From the NCBI GenBank assembly GCA_900197615.1, contig FZLR01000014.1, positions 1 to 45,370 on the forward strand: 45,370 nucleotides of DNA, in the 5' to 3' direction. This DNA comes from Rhodospirillaceae bacterium Spongia-Bin9. Its GTDB lineage: Bacteria; Pseudomonadota; Alphaproteobacteria; Bin65. A model generated the notes under the pieces. That model had not been told where the DNA came from. It searched no databases and saw nothing but the letters and a program-made list of their open reading frames with translations. Positions 15,707 through 24,927 of this stretch are shown here, piece after piece (positions within the stretch are counted from its first letter, which is position 1; the number at the start of each line of letters is the position of its first letter). A program made the position numbers and the translations under genes.

Positions 15707-17894
15707 CACCGCAACCCGAAGCGCCTCGTTCTTCCTGAAACGGATCGGGCCGGCGTTCCTGGTGGCCCTGGCGCTGCTGCCCGGAGGATCGCCCGGCGCA
15801 CTCGGCCAGGGCGCAAAGACGGAACGATCGCCCGCTGTGATCACCGCCGACAGCCTGCGTCACGACGCGCGGCGGGGCCGGGTCGTCGCCACGGGCAATG
15901 TCCAGGTCACCCAGGGCGGCAGGACCGTCCGGGCCGACAGGGTCGTCTACGACCAGCGCGCCGGACGGGTCACGGCGCTGGGAAATGTCTCGATCGCCGA
16001 GCCGGGCGGCGAAACGGCGTTCGGCGACCGGGTCGTCCTGTCGGAGGACTTGCGCGACGGGCTGATCGAACGTTTCCGGATGCTGTTCCCGGATGGCACC
16101 CGCATCGCCGCCAATGGCGCAAGACGCACCGGCGGTCGCCGGACCGAGATGGCCAAGGTCGTCTTCTCGCCCTGCAAGTTGTGCGAGGAAGATCCGACCG
16201 GGGCGCCGCTGTGGCGGGTCAGGGCCCGCCGGGTGATCCACGACCAAAAAACCCGCGATATCGAATATCGCGACGCTTGGCTCGAATTCTACGGGCTGCC
16301 GGTGTTCTACACGCCCTATCTGTCCCACCCGGACTCGACGGTGAAGCGGCGCAGCGGATTCCTGGCGCCTACCTTCGGCAGCGGAAAGCAACTCGGCGCC
16401 TGGATCAGGGCGCCTTACTACTGGCGCATCGACCGCGACCGGGATGCCACGCTGACGTCCATGATCGCGACCCTGGAAAACCCGGTGCTGTTCGCCGAGT
16501 ACCGGGAGCGGCTGGAAAAGGGCGCGTTGGTCCTTAGCGGCAGCTATACCTCGACGAGCCACCCCAATCCCGATATCCGGCCCGTTTTCGGCGACCGGTC
16601 GCGCGGCCACTTCTTCGGTAAGTTTCGATACGACCTCGACAAATACTGGAGGATCGGCGTCAACGGCAACTGGGCGGCGGACGATACCTATCTGCGCCGG
16701 TTCGATGTCTCCGAAACCGACAGCCTCGAGACTTCGGCCTGGCTCGAAGGTTTTCACGCCCGAAATTACACAGTCTTCCGCCTGCACCACTTCCAGGGCC
16801 TGCGATTCGACGACAGCTACCGCACGACTCCCCTGGTAGCGCCGTATATCGAGCATGAGCGTTTCGGGGCGCCCGGCGGACGGCTCGGGCGTTGGCATTT
16901 CCGCTTCTCGACCGCCAGCCTGATCCGGTGGGAAGGCGCAGACAGCTACCGGAGCAGTGTCAATCTGGGCTGGCGCCTGCCTCATATCCACAAGCCGACC
17001 GGCTTGAAACTGGTGGGTAAACTGGACCTGTTTGCCGACGGATATTATGTGGCCGAACTCGTCCGGTCCGCAGGCTCGCGTTACAACGGCATGGTCGGCC
17101 GCGTCCATCCGGTTGCCGAACTGGACGTGCGCTATCCGCTGGTGCGCGAGCTCGGCAATGTCCGGCTGATCGTCGAACCGCGCGCGGCCCTGATCGGTAC
17201 GACGTCGAGGCTGAATTCTTCGAAAATCCCGAACGAAGACAGCATCGACTTCGAGTTGGACGATGCAAACCTGTTTTCGGCAAACCGCTATCCGGGCCGT
17301 GATCGGGTCGACGAAGGCTCCCGGTTGGTTTACGGCATCAATGCAGCCTTCCTCGGCAACCGGGGCGGGCAGTCAGAACTGTTTCTCGGCCAGAGCCTGC
17401 AATTGGCCGGGGGCCGGGACTTCGACCGGGACTCGGGTCTCGGCAGGTCGCTTTCCGACCTGGTTGGCCGGTTACGGATCAATCCGGGCCAATATCTCGA
17501 TCTGGTATATCGGTTCCGCCTGGATCCTGCCGATTTCCGGGCGCAGCGCAACGAAGTGACCCTGTCTGCAGGCCCTCCGGCGCTGAACGCTTCGCTCAAC
17601 TACCTGCTGTTCGAGAACCGAAATGAGATTGGCGATGTGCCGCCGCGCGAAGAGATGGCTTTCACCGCGCGTTCCCGGGTGACGGAGCGATGGTCGGTAT
17701 TCGGCGGCGGTCGGTGGAATTTGATCGAGGCCGCCGGCAATCTGAACTGGCAGGTCGGTGCCCGGTTCAGGAATGAATGCTGCTCGCTGCGTGTCAGTGT
17801 CGGCCAGGACTTCACGAGGGACCGCGATATCCGGCCGTCGACCAATTTCCTGTTCCAACTGGGCCTGAAACATCTGGGACAGTTCGGCGGCTAG
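15699..17894 (+). CDS. lptD: LPS-assembly outer-membrane protein LptD
   Basis: This 731-residue protein has a signal peptide (hydrophobic FLVALALLPGG near residues 20-30) and an N-terminal OstA beta-jellyroll (about 45-130: VITADSLRHDARRGRVVATG, VQVTQGGRTVRADRVVYDQR). The rest is the LptD C-terminal barrel region (EFYGLPVFYTPYLSHPD, RRSGFLAPTFG). LptD with lipoprotein LptE inserts LPS into the outer leaflet. Cysteines C159 and C162 (SPCKLCEE) and C694/C695 (NECCSL) resemble the two pairs that E. coli LptD joins by long-range disulfides; this reading is inference. It overlaps lptG by 8 bp and precedes surA, whose product folds outer-membrane proteins including LptD. Confidence 0.94.
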   Translation: MVSTATRSASFFLKRIGPAFLVALALLPGGSPGALGQGAKTERSPAVITADSLRHDARRGRVVATGNVQVTQGGRTVRADRVVYDQRAGRVTALGNVSIAEPGGETAFGDRVVLSEDLRDGLIERFRMLFPDGTRIAANGARRTGGRRTEMAKVVFSPCKLCEEDPTGAPLWRVRARRVIHDQKTRDIEYRDAWLEFYGLPVFYTPYLSHPDSTVKRRSGFLAPTFGSGKQLGAWIRAPYYWRIDRDRDATLTSMIATLENPVLFAEYRERLEKGALVLSGSYTSTSHPNPDIRPVFGDRSRGHFFGKFRYDLDKYWRIGVNGNWAADDTYLRRFDVSETDSLETSAWLEGFHARNYTVFRLHHFQGLRFDDSYRTTPLVAPYIEHERFGAPGGRLGRWHFRFSTASLIRWEGADSYRSSVNLGWRLPHIHKPTGLKLVGKLDLFADGYYVAELVRSAGSRYNGMVGRVHPVAELDVRYPLVRELGNVRLIVEPRAALIGTTSRLNSSKIPNEDSIDFELDDANLFSANRYPGRDRVDEGSRLVYGINAAFLGNRGGQSELFLGQSLQLAGGRDFDRDSGLGRSLSDLVGRLRINPGQYLDLVYRFRLDPADFRAQRNEVTLSAGPPALNASLNYLLFENRNEIGDVPPREEMAFTARSRVTERWSVFGGGRWNLIEAAGNLNWQVGARFRNECCSLRVSVGQDFTRDRDIRPSTNFLFQLGLKHLGQFGG

Positions 17895-17951
17895 CGCGGA
17901 TTTCGCAGCGCCGGCTTGCCGGGACGCGCAACCATGTCGCCGGGCCGCCTG

Positions 17952-17981
17952 TTGATATCGCCCGTGGCGGCGGCTTATATC
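17952..17981 (+). promoter_or_regulatory. Possible promoter before surA
   Basis: TTGATA (17952-17957) and TATATC (17976-17981) are separated by 18 bp and lie 45 bp before the surA ATG at 18027. This could give surA-pdxA-rsmA transcription independent of the lpt genes. Both boxes are imperfect, so this is tentative. Confidence 0.3.
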
Positions 17982-18026
17982 CTTGAACTGTCGAGACTTT
18001 CCGAAACGGGATTGGGAGCGCTTCCG

Positions 18027-18992
18027 ATGTTAGGTGCGGTCAAATCGGCTTGGCTCGCGGCGTCGCTGACCGCAGGGTTGATGGCGGTGACGGCGGCCGA
18101 AAGCGCCGTGACGGCTCAATCTGCCGACGCTGCCCGCATTGCCGCCGTTGCCAACAACAGGGCGATCACTGTGCTCGATGTCCAATCGCGCCTGGGGCTC
18201 GTCTTCATGTCGGCTGGCATCCCGGATACCGCCGACACGCGGAAAAAACTACGATCCCAGATTCTTAACCAGTTGATCGTCGAATCCATCCAGCTGCATG
18301 AAGCCAAGCGGCTCGGCATTTCGGTCAGCGACCGGGAGATCGCCCAGGCGCTGGCGGACATCGAGAAACGCAACGGGATGCCGAGCGGCCAACTGCTCAA
18401 GATTCTGGGTCGGCGTAACGTGAACCCGATCGCGATCGTCGATCAGGTCAAGGCGTCGATCGCCTGGACGAAGGTTGTCCGGCGCTTGATCGCCTCCCGT
18501 ATCCGGATCTCCGAGCCGGAAGTCGACGATGCGATCGCGCAGCTCGATTCCAACAAGGACCGGCTGGTGTACCGAATTCTGGAAATCTACATTCCGCTGG
18601 ACCGCGACAGCGGCGGCAGCGCCCTGCGCACCACCCGGCGGCTGATTGCGCAAATCCGGCGCGGCGCCAATTTCGGCAGCCTGGCGAGGCAGTTTTCCCA
18701 GGCAAGCACCGCCAGCGAAGGCGGCGATATGGGCTTCGTCTTCGAAGGCCAGCTGGCGCCGGAGCTGGAAGCCGCCATCGAGCGGGTCAAGCCCGGTCAG
18801 GTGATCGGGCCGGTAAGGACCGCCTCCGGCTACTACCTGTTGGCCCTGGTCTCCAAGCGTCCCTACGGCGCCGGCAAGCCGCCGACGCGCAAGGAGGTCA
18901 GGGACAGCCTCTTCGACCGGAAGGTCGGCGTCCGCGCGCGCCAATACCTGCTCGACCTGCGCCGCGCCGCCTTCATCGACATCCGGATCTGA
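18027..18992 (+). CDS. surA: Periplasmic peptidyl-prolyl isomerase / chaperone, SurA-like
   Basis: This 321-residue protein starts at ATG 18027 behind a GGGAGCG ribosome-binding site. It has a signal peptide (SAWLAASLTAGLMAVTAAES). A SurA N-terminal chaperone region follows (about 35-175: IAAVANNRAITVLDVQSRLG, LRSQILNQLIVESIQLHEAK). One parvulin domain lies at about 180-280 (YRILEIYIPL, ANFGSLARQFSQASTASEGG, DMGFVFEGQL, VKPGQVIGPVRTASGYYLLA). E. coli SurA has two parvulin domains, but single-domain forms are common in alphaproteobacteria. It escorts outer-membrane proteins to the BAM machine. An upstream start at 17916 is possible but would put a charged segment before the signal peptide. Confidence 0.88.
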   Translation: MLGAVKSAWLAASLTAGLMAVTAAESAVTAQSADAARIAAVANNRAITVLDVQSRLGLVFMSAGIPDTADTRKKLRSQILNQLIVESIQLHEAKRLGISVSDREIAQALADIEKRNGMPSGQLLKILGRRNVNPIAIVDQVKASIAWTKVVRRLIASRIRISEPEVDDAIAQLDSNKDRLVYRILEIYIPLDRDSGGSALRTTRRLIAQIRRGANFGSLARQFSQASTASEGGDMGFVFEGQLAPELEAAIERVKPGQVIGPVRTASGYYLLALVSKRPYGAGKPPTRKEVRDSLFDRKVGVRARQYLLDLRRAAFIDIRI

Positions 18993-19000
18993 CGCCTGCC

Positions 19001-20086
19001 GTGTCCCCGGCGCCGGCTTCCGCGATCGCCGCTTCCGGCCGTCCCGGACAGGACGCGCGCCTCTCCGGTCCGGCGCTGGCGCTGACTATGGGCGAACCCG
19101 CCGGCATCGGCGGCGAGATCGCGCTGAAGGCCTGGCGGGCCGGCTGTGCCGCGGTCGGCGGGGCGGCGCCGCCCTTTTTCGTCATCGATTCGCCGGACCG
19201 CCTGCGCACGCTTGCAAGCCTGCCCGGCTGCGACGCACCGGTGGTCCCCATCGCCGACGCCGACGAGGCCGCCGCGGCATTCGGTGCCGGCCTGCCGGTC
19301 CTGCCGCTCCGGGCCGCCGTCTGCGCCGAGACCGGGCGGCCCGATCCAAAATCCGCGGCCGCCGTGATCGAGAGCATCGATACGGCGATCGATCTGGTGC
19401 GCCGGGGCCGCGCAGGCGCCATGGTGACCAACCCGATCCAGAAAGCGCCGTTGATGGCGGCCGGGTTCGGATTCCCGGGCCACACCGAATATCTGCAGCA
19501 TTGCGCCGGCGGCGCGCCGGTCGTGATGATGCTGGCGAGTCCCCGGCTGCGGGTCAGCCTGGTGACCGTGCACATTCCACTGGCGCAGGTGGCGGCCGGA
19601 CTTACCGTCGAGAAGGTCGAGAACGCCGGGCGGATCACGGCCGGGGCATTGCGCCGGGATTTCGGAATCGCCCGGCCGCGGCTCGCCTTCGCCGGCCTCA
19701 ATCCCCATGCCGGCGAGGCCGGCGCGCTGGGCAACGAGGAGACCGAGATTATCGCGCCCGCAGTCGCCGCCTTGCGCAAGACCGGCATAGACGCCTCCGG
19801 CCCCTACCCGGCGGACACCCTGTTCCACGAAGCGGCGCGGGCGGCCTACGACGCCGCCGTCTGCATGTATCACGACCAGGGCCTGATCCCGCTCAAGACC
19901 CTCGATATCGAGCGCGGCGTCAATGTAACCCTGGGATTGCCCTGGGTCCGGACGTCGCCGGACCATGGCACGGCGCTCGACATCGCCGGCGCCGGTCGCG
20001 CCAGCCCTTCGAGCCTGATTTCTGCCTTGCAGATGGCGGCGGACATGGCGCAGCGCCGGGCGGCGGCTGACCCGGCAAGCGGCTGA
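19001..20086 (+). CDS. pdxA: 4-hydroxythreonine-4-phosphate dehydrogenase
   Basis: This 361-residue protein has the PdxA motifs ALTMGEPAGIGGEI, TNPIQKAPLMAAGFGFPGHT (His metal ligand in GHTEYL), LNPHAGEAG, GPYPADTLFH, AVCMYHDQGLIPLK and the end segment VRTSPDHGTALDIAG. PdxA oxidises 4-phosphohydroxy-L-threonine on the DXP-dependent route to pyridoxal phosphate. The start is GTG at 19001, 9 nt after surA stops. The ATG at 19088 lies inside the conserved first strand and would be too late. The surA-pdxA-rsmA order is the classic proteobacterial arrangement. Confidence 0.94.
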   Translation: MSPAPASAIAASGRPGQDARLSGPALALTMGEPAGIGGEIALKAWRAGCAAVGGAAPPFFVIDSPDRLRTLASLPGCDAPVVPIADADEAAAAFGAGLPVLPLRAAVCAETGRPDPKSAAAVIESIDTAIDLVRRGRAGAMVTNPIQKAPLMAAGFGFPGHTEYLQHCAGGAPVVMMLASPRLRVSLVTVHIPLAQVAAGLTVEKVENAGRITAGALRRDFGIARPRLAFAGLNPHAGEAGALGNEETEIIAPAVAALRKTGIDASGPYPADTLFHEAARAAYDAAVCMYHDQGLIPLKTLDIERGVNVTLGLPWVRTSPDHGTALDIAGAGRASPSSLISALQMAADMAQRRAAADPASG

Positions 20087-20092
20087 CCCGGC

Positions 20093-20959
20093 GTGCCGGA
20101 CCCGGCGGCCCCGGCCGGCCTGCCGCCGCTGCGCGAGGTTATCCGCCGACACGGACTCGCCGCGCGCCGTGACCTGGGCCAGCATTTCCTGCTCGATGCC
20201 AACCTGACCGACCGCATCGCCCGGGCGGCGCGCGAACCGGGCGAGGCGGACCTGTCGCGCGGCACCGCGATCGAGGTCGGCCCCGGCCCGGGCGGTCTGA
20301 CCAGATCCCTGCTCCGCCAGGGCGCGCGGGTCCTCGCCGTCGAAGTGGATGCCCGGGCGCTCGACGCCCTGGCCGAGCTCGGCACACTGGCCGGTAGCCG
20401 GCTGGTCGCGATCGAGGCCGATGCGCTGGAACTGGACCTGCGTACGGCTGCACGAGAGCGCGGGCTTCCGCCGCCGTTCCGGATCGTCAGCAACCTGCCT
20501 TACAATATCGGCACGCCGCTGCTGATCCGCTGGCTGCACGATTTGGCGGACATCGAGCGCATGGTTCTGATGTTCCAGCGCGAGGTCGCCGACCGGCTGA
20601 CCGCGCAGCCGGGCTCGAAGGCCTACGGCCGTCTTTCGGTGCTGACGCAGTGGTTGTGCGAGGCCGAGCGCCTGTTCGGCGTGCCGTCCAGCGCCTTCAC
20701 GCCGCCGCCGAAGGTAGCCTCGTCGGTCGTGTCCCTGCGGCCGCGCGCATCGCCGCTCGCGCCCGCCGGCCGCGAAAACCTGGAACGGGTGACGGCGGCT
20801 GCTTTCGGCCAGCGCCGCAAGATGTTGCGCCAGAGTTTGAAGCCGCTGTTTGCCGAGCCTGCAGCGGTGCTGGAGACGCTCGGTATCGATCCGACGGCCC
20901 GGGGCGAAACTCTGACGGTCGAACAATTCTGCGCCATCGCCCGCCTGATCGAAGCGTAG
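20093..20959 (+). CDS. rsmA: 16S rRNA (adenine1518-N6/adenine1519-N6)-dimethyltransferase RsmA/KsgA
   Basis: This 288-residue protein has DLGQHFLLDANLTDRIA (27-43), SAM-binding motif EVGPGPGGLTRSLL (61-74), EVDARAL, and catalytic motif IV NLPYNIGTPLL (134-144). The Thr/Pro-rich FTPPPKVASSVVSLRP and the C-terminal helical domain are also typical. It dimethylates two adjacent adenines in helix 45 of 16S rRNA late in 30S assembly. The GTG start at 20093 is 6 nt after the pdxA stop. It ends the lptFGD-surA-pdxA-rsmA run and converges with rpsD. Confidence 0.95.
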   Translation: MPDPAAPAGLPPLREVIRRHGLAARRDLGQHFLLDANLTDRIARAAREPGEADLSRGTAIEVGPGPGGLTRSLLRQGARVLAVEVDARALDALAELGTLAGSRLVAIEADALELDLRTAARERGLPPPFRIVSNLPYNIGTPLLIRWLHDLADIERMVLMFQREVADRLTAQPGSKAYGRLSVLTQWLCEAERLFGVPSSAFTPPPKVASSVVSLRPRASPLAPAGRENLERVTAAAFGQRRKMLRQSLKPLFAEPAAVLETLGIDPTARGETLTVEQFCAIARLIEA

Positions 20960-21002
20960 GCCGACGACAGGTGACCGGGCCGCGGTCGGCCCCACAAAAC
21001 GC

Positions 21003-21025
21003 AAAAGGCGGCCCGGAGGCCGCCT
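21003..21025 (-). terminator. Rho-independent terminator of rpsD
   Basis: Arms AGGCGGCC (21006-21013) and GGCCGCCT (21018-21025) form a perfect 8-bp stem with a 4-nt loop. Read on the minus strand, the stem is followed by a short T run (21006-21003). It lies 25 nt past the rpsD stop and before the convergent rsmA end, so it can serve rpsD. The T run is short. Confidence 0.7.
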
Positions 21026-21050
21026 CTCGTCGTCGCAACCGGCCGGTGCG

Positions 21051-21668
21051 TCAGCGCGAGTAGAACTCGATGACCAGGTTCGGTTCCATCTGGACGGGAT
21101 AGGGAATGTCCGACAGGCCGGGGCCGCGCACGAACTGGCCGCGCATCTTTTCGAAATCGACGGTCAGATATTCCGGCACGTCGCGCTCGACCTGTTCCTG
21201 GGCGTCCAGGACAAGCGGCAGCTCGCGGGATTTTTGCTTGATTTCGACAACGTCGCCGTCTTTCACCATGTAGGACGGGATATTCACCTTCTTGCCGTTC
21301 ACCAGGACATGGCCGTGATTGATGAACTGGCGGGCGGCGAACACGGTCGGCACGAATTTCATGCGGTAGACCGTGGCGTCGAGGCGGCGCTCGAGCAGCT
21401 CGACCAGGTTCTCGCCGGTATCGCCGCGGCGGCGCACCGCGTCGTCGTAGTAGCGGCGGAATTGTTTCTCGCCGATGTTGCCGTAGTAGCCCTTAAGCTT
21501 CTGCTTGGCCTGAAGCTGGACGCCGAAATCCGACAGCTTGCGGCGGCGCGACTGGCCGTGCTGGCCGGGGCCGTATTCGCGCTTGTTGTACGGGCTCTTG
21601 GGGCGGCCCCACAGGTTGACGCCGAGGCGGCGCGAAATCTTCTCCTTGGAGGAGAGTCGCTTGCTCAT
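21051..21668 (-). CDS. rpsD: 30S ribosomal protein S4
   Basis: This 205-residue protein is unmistakably S4. It starts [20 protein letters not shown] and has [20 protein letters not shown], the S4 RNA-binding domain ([40 protein letters not shown]) and the end [12 protein letters not shown]. It lacks the zinc-binding cysteines near the N-terminus, so it is the C-minus form. It is monocistronic here, with a terminator after its stop, and not in an alpha operon with rpoA. That is usual for alphaproteobacteria. Confidence 0.98.
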   Translation of the reverse strand: MSKRLSSKEKISRRLGVNLWGRPKSPYNKREYGPGQHGQSRRRKLSDFGVQLQAKQKLKGYYGNIGEKQFRRYYDDAVRRRGDTGENLVELLERRLDATVYRMKFVPTVFAARQFINHGHVLVNGKKVNIPSYMVKDGDVVEIKQKSRELPLVLDAQEQVERDVPEYLTVDFEKMRGQFVRGPGLSDIPYPVQMEPNLVIEFYSR

Positions 21669-21879
21669 CGCTATGCTCCATGTCCCGGCAGCGGCGGCCG
21701 GCAGACCGGTCCGTGCCGATGTTGTTGTCTCTTCCTGCGCAGGGCCTTGCGTTGAAGGCCCGTGGCGACCGGAAACGAAAGCCCGGCGCCCGCGTCAGCA
21801 GGACTGAAGCGCGGAATTAAGGGGACAGGGCAGCCCTGTCAATCGGCGCCGCGGTGGCGAAACGGCGCGGGAGACCGGC

Positions 21880-22743
21880 TCAGTCCCGTCCCGCTTCGAC
21901 GATCTTCGCGGCGAGCAGTTCCGGATTGGTGAAGCAGGCCTCGTGGCCGCCGGGCATCTGCACCAGCCGGCACAGTCCCAGACGCGCCGTGAACCGCGGA
22001 TGCCAGGCGAAATCTCCCGGCGGCATGGCGATGTCTTCCATGCAGTTGATGTAGGAGCGTGGAATCTGCAGTTTGTGGAAGGATTTCAGCGCCACCCGGT
22101 CGGTCAGCGTCCTCAACGGATGCGGCGTCGTCAATTCGTAGGTTTTCTGGGCGAGCGCAAGGTCCGCATCGTTCATGAACGCCTCGCGCCACACCGGGAA
22201 AGGCAGCTTGACAGCGCCGGGGCCGTAGGCGCCGGAGCCCGCGATTGCATCCATCAGCTGCTTGTAATGCGGCGGGCTGACGGCTTCGATCGATTCGCCA
22301 TCGTTCAGCACGAAGGCGTTCCAGTAGATCAGTCGGCGGATGCGATCCGGCATTTCCTCCGCCATCCTGGAGACGATCGTGCCGCCGTAGGAATGGCCGA
22401 GGAGCACGAAATCCTTCAGGTCGTTTTCCTCGACATAGTCGACGGCAGACTTGACGGCGTCGCTGTGCCCGACGGTCCGGTCGATATCGTTGCCGGGTCC
22501 ATTGCCGGCCAGGGTCGGGGTGTGGACAGTGTGTCCGGCCTTGCGCAGCGGCTTTGCAACGTCCTCCCACAGTGCGCCATAGTGCCAGGCGCCGTGAATC
22601 AGCACGAATGTCGTCATATTTGCCTCCTGTTTCGGCGTCTTGGCGGGCCTGGCGGCGTCGGCGGCCAGAACGGTTGTCGGAACCGTGGCCAGCGCGCCCG
22701 CCGCGCCCGCCCCCTGCATGAACTGTCTGCGGTGGATGGTCAT
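21880..22743 (-). CDS. Alpha/beta hydrolase with Tat signal peptide
   Basis: This 287-residue protein begins MTIHRRQFMQGAGAAGALAT, a twin-arginine signal with cleavage likely after TVLAADA. The hydrolase fold starts at about residue 43 (MTTFVLIHGAWHYGALWEDV), with nucleophile elbow GHSYGG (S118) and a late His in MPGGHEACF. This pattern fits MhpC/EstC-type esterases of the AB_hydrolase_6 group; the substrate is unknown. M43 begins exactly where cytoplasmic homologues start, so an internal start giving a cytoplasmic form is conceivable. An AraC regulator is encoded divergently 174 bp away and may control it. Confidence 0.82.
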   Translation of the reverse strand: MTIHRRQFMQGAGAAGALATVPTTVLAADAARPAKTPKQEANMTTFVLIHGAWHYGALWEDVAKPLRKAGHTVHTPTLAGNGPGNDIDRTVGHSDAVKSAVDYVEENDLKDFVLLGHSYGGTIVSRMAEEMPDRIRRLIYWNAFVLNDGESIEAVSPPHYKQLMDAIAGSGAYGPGAVKLPFPVWREAFMNDADLALAQKTYELTTPHPLRTLTDRVALKSFHKLQIPRSYINCMEDIAMPPGDFAWHPRFTARLGLCRLVQMPGGHEACFTNPELLAAKIVEAGRD

Positions 22744-22917
22744 CGGTCTGCTCCCTCATGCCCGACAGCCGGCCGTCGTACGCACGCCGCCAGCTTCTCC
22801 GCCGTACATGCGGCGACGGCAGAATTGCCCCGGCCATCGCTCTGCCTTATCCTCACAGGAGCGCCGGGCCGGTTCTTGGCCCACAGCGCACCGCAACGGG
22901 ACTCGAGGGAACATTCC

Positions 22918-23916
22918 ATGGCCCGCGAGGCCGGGCAGGCCGACTGCGTACGCGAGAGGCAATACGGGGTTTGGCGTACCGCGGATGTCGCGGCGCCGGA
23001 TCGCTTCGCTTACTTTCGCGAGGCAGTCTGCGAAGCCTTCATGGATCTGTCGCCGGAACACGACCGTTCGGGCTCGTTCGACGCCGTTGTCGAATCGGTG
23101 CCGCTGGCCGATGGCGCGGTAAACCGGGTTCGCGGCACGCCGCACCATGTGCGGCGGACGCCGGCGCAGATCCGCCGGACGACCGAACAGTGCTTTTTCC
23201 TCAACATCCAGCTCAAATCGGAATGCGTCATCGAGCAAAAGGGACGGGCGGTCCGGCTTGTGCCCGGTCAGGTCGCGCTGTTCGGCAGCGATCTGCCGTT
23301 CCGGATTTACCATCCGGAAGGGCGCGACATGAGCGTCGCCTCCTTCTGGCTGCCGCGCCGGCCGATCGAGGAATCGATTCCGGGTCGGGAGGTTCCGGGC
23401 ATCCGCCGTGTTTCCGACCATCCGTTTCTCGGGCCGCCGATCGCGGCGATCGCCCGCACACTCAACCGGGGCGCCCGCGCCGTCGACCCGGCAGACGCAA
23501 GCCTGATGATGGAGAGCCTGATCCGGCTGACGGCGCAGGCCTGTGCCGGGAACCGCGCTGAGGCCATAGCGCCCGATACGCTCCACCCGGCCCTGCTGGC
23601 GGCCATCCTGGAGCATGTCGAGAGCCGGCTGCACGATCCCGGCCTGTCGGTCGCCGGGGTCGCCGCGCGGTTCGGCATCGGCAAACGCTATGTCCACAAA
23701 CTCTTCGAGAAGACGGGCAACAGTTTTTCCTGCCATGTCCTGCAATGCCGGCTCGAACGGGCGGCTGCGGACTTGGCGGCGGTGGAGCACGCGCGCACTC
23801 CGATCGCCGAAATCGCCTACCGCAACGGCTTCTCCGACCTTTCCTACTTCAATCGCAGCTTCAAGGCGCATTTCCAGGCGACGCCGCGGGAATTGCGGAG
23901 AATCCGGCGCCGATAG
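22918..23916 (+). CDS. AraC-family transcriptional regulator
   Basis: This 332-residue protein has an AraC_binding_2/FeaR-like N-terminal domain (about 20-200: CFFLNIQLKSECVIEQKGR, LVPGQVALFGSDLPFRI). A C-terminal pair of helix-turn-helix motifs follows (LHDPGLSVAGVAARFGIGKR, VHKLFEKTGNSF, then IAEIAYRNGFSDLSYFNRSF and KAHFQATPREL). The start is ATG 22918; the frame is open upstream but there lies antisense to the hydrolase gene. It is divergent from that gene, suggesting it activates it. FeaR-like regulators often respond to aromatic or amine catabolites; the ligand here is unknown. Confidence 0.88.
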   Translation: MAREAGQADCVRERQYGVWRTADVAAPDRFAYFREAVCEAFMDLSPEHDRSGSFDAVVESVPLADGAVNRVRGTPHHVRRTPAQIRRTTEQCFFLNIQLKSECVIEQKGRAVRLVPGQVALFGSDLPFRIYHPEGRDMSVASFWLPRRPIEESIPGREVPGIRRVSDHPFLGPPIAAIARTLNRGARAVDPADASLMMESLIRLTAQACAGNRAEAIAPDTLHPALLAAILEHVESRLHDPGLSVAGVAARFGIGKRYVHKLFEKTGNSFSCHVLQCRLERAAADLAAVEHARTPIAEIAYRNGFSDLSYFNRSFKAHFQATPRELRRIRRR

Positions 23917-24147
23917 ACCGCTTCTGCGGATTGGCGCAGGCGCCGCGCCGCCGGTCGATCCCTCGACTTGCGGCAGACCGCGGTCCCGGCGCACGCCCGG
24001 ACTTCGGCCAACGCGCTATCGACGTCGAACGCCGATTGACAGCCGGATCGCACGCGCCCCAGACTATTGGCGCAGGCTTTGTGCCTGGCGCCCGTTTGGG
24101 GCGTAATCGTGAATATCCGTCACGCAAAAACACCCGAGAGCCTTCTC

Positions 24148-24912
24148 ATGGCAGTGATTGTTCCGACCGACAAATCTGTGGAGACGTTCGAGGGAATTCA
24201 CCTTTACCACGGCGATATTTCGAACTGTTCGATGCGGGTCCGCATGACGCTGATCGAGAAGGGTTTGCCCTGGACCGGTCATCACCTCGACCTGAAGCTG
24301 AAAGAAAATATTTCGGACGCGTATTTCGGCATCAATCCGAACGGTCTGGTGCCGACCCTGATCGACAACGGTGTCGTCCATATCGAGTCCAACGATATCA
24401 TCGACTACCTCGACGAAACCTACCCCGAACCCTCACTGCGTGCGGCCGGCGATGAAGACGGGATGCTCGAATGGCTTCGCCTTGCTGCGTCTATCCATGT
24501 GCCGGCAGTCAAGCCGTATGTTTACGCGACCAAGATGCAGAAAAAATTGAAGAAGACTGCCGCGGAACAGGAAAAATACGATGAGCTTCAGAAGAACGAG
24601 GAGCTGAAGAAATTTCACGCAAAGCATGCCGGCGGCAGTGCGTTCGGTGAGCAGGATATCGCAAGAGCGCACGAGATACTCGAGGCGTGTTTCGCCAAAC
24701 TCGAAAACGCCCTGGAGGGCCGCAAGTGGATTATGGGCGATCGTTTCACCCTGGCAGACATTTCCTGGGTTCCCGTGCACTTCGTGCTCGTTGGATGCGG
24801 CTATCCGTTCGAAAACTATCCGAACGTCTCGCGCTGGGCGGCGGCTTTTCGAGACAGGGAGAGCTACAGGGACGGTATCCTGAAGTGGTGCCCTGATTTT
24901 TCGAAAGTCTGA
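24148..24912 (+). CDS. Glutathione S-transferase family protein
   Basis: This 254-residue protein has an N-terminal thioredoxin-like domain (about 16-95: LYHGDISNCSMRVRMTLIEK, then INPNGLVPTLIDNG and HIESNDIIDYLDETYPEPSL). The C-terminal helical domain contains a Lys-rich insertion near residues 130-155 (KMQKKLKKTAAEQEKYDELQ) and the capping motif MGDRFTLADISWVP. The Ser/Cys in ISNCSMR sits at the glutathione-activating position. I chose ATG 24148; an upstream ATG (24067) would add 27 residues that do not fit the fold. Its substrate is unknown. It is not obviously in an operon, and the next gene is convergent. Confidence 0.88.
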   Translation: MAVIVPTDKSVETFEGIHLYHGDISNCSMRVRMTLIEKGLPWTGHHLDLKLKENISDAYFGINPNGLVPTLIDNGVVHIESNDIIDYLDETYPEPSLRAAGDEDGMLEWLRLAASIHVPAVKPYVYATKMQKKLKKTAAEQEKYDELQKNEELKKFHAKHAGGSAFGEQDIARAHEILEACFAKLENALEGRKWIMGDRFTLADISWVPVHFVLVGCGYPFENYPNVSRWAAAFRDRESYRDGILKWCPDFSKV

Positions 24913-24927
24913 ACCGCCGCTTGCGCC

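Noticed and set aside
21943-22917. Extended AraC regulator beginning inside the antisense of the hydrolase gene
   Set aside because: The hydrolase on the other strand has full family motifs; the regulator fold begins after ATG 22918.
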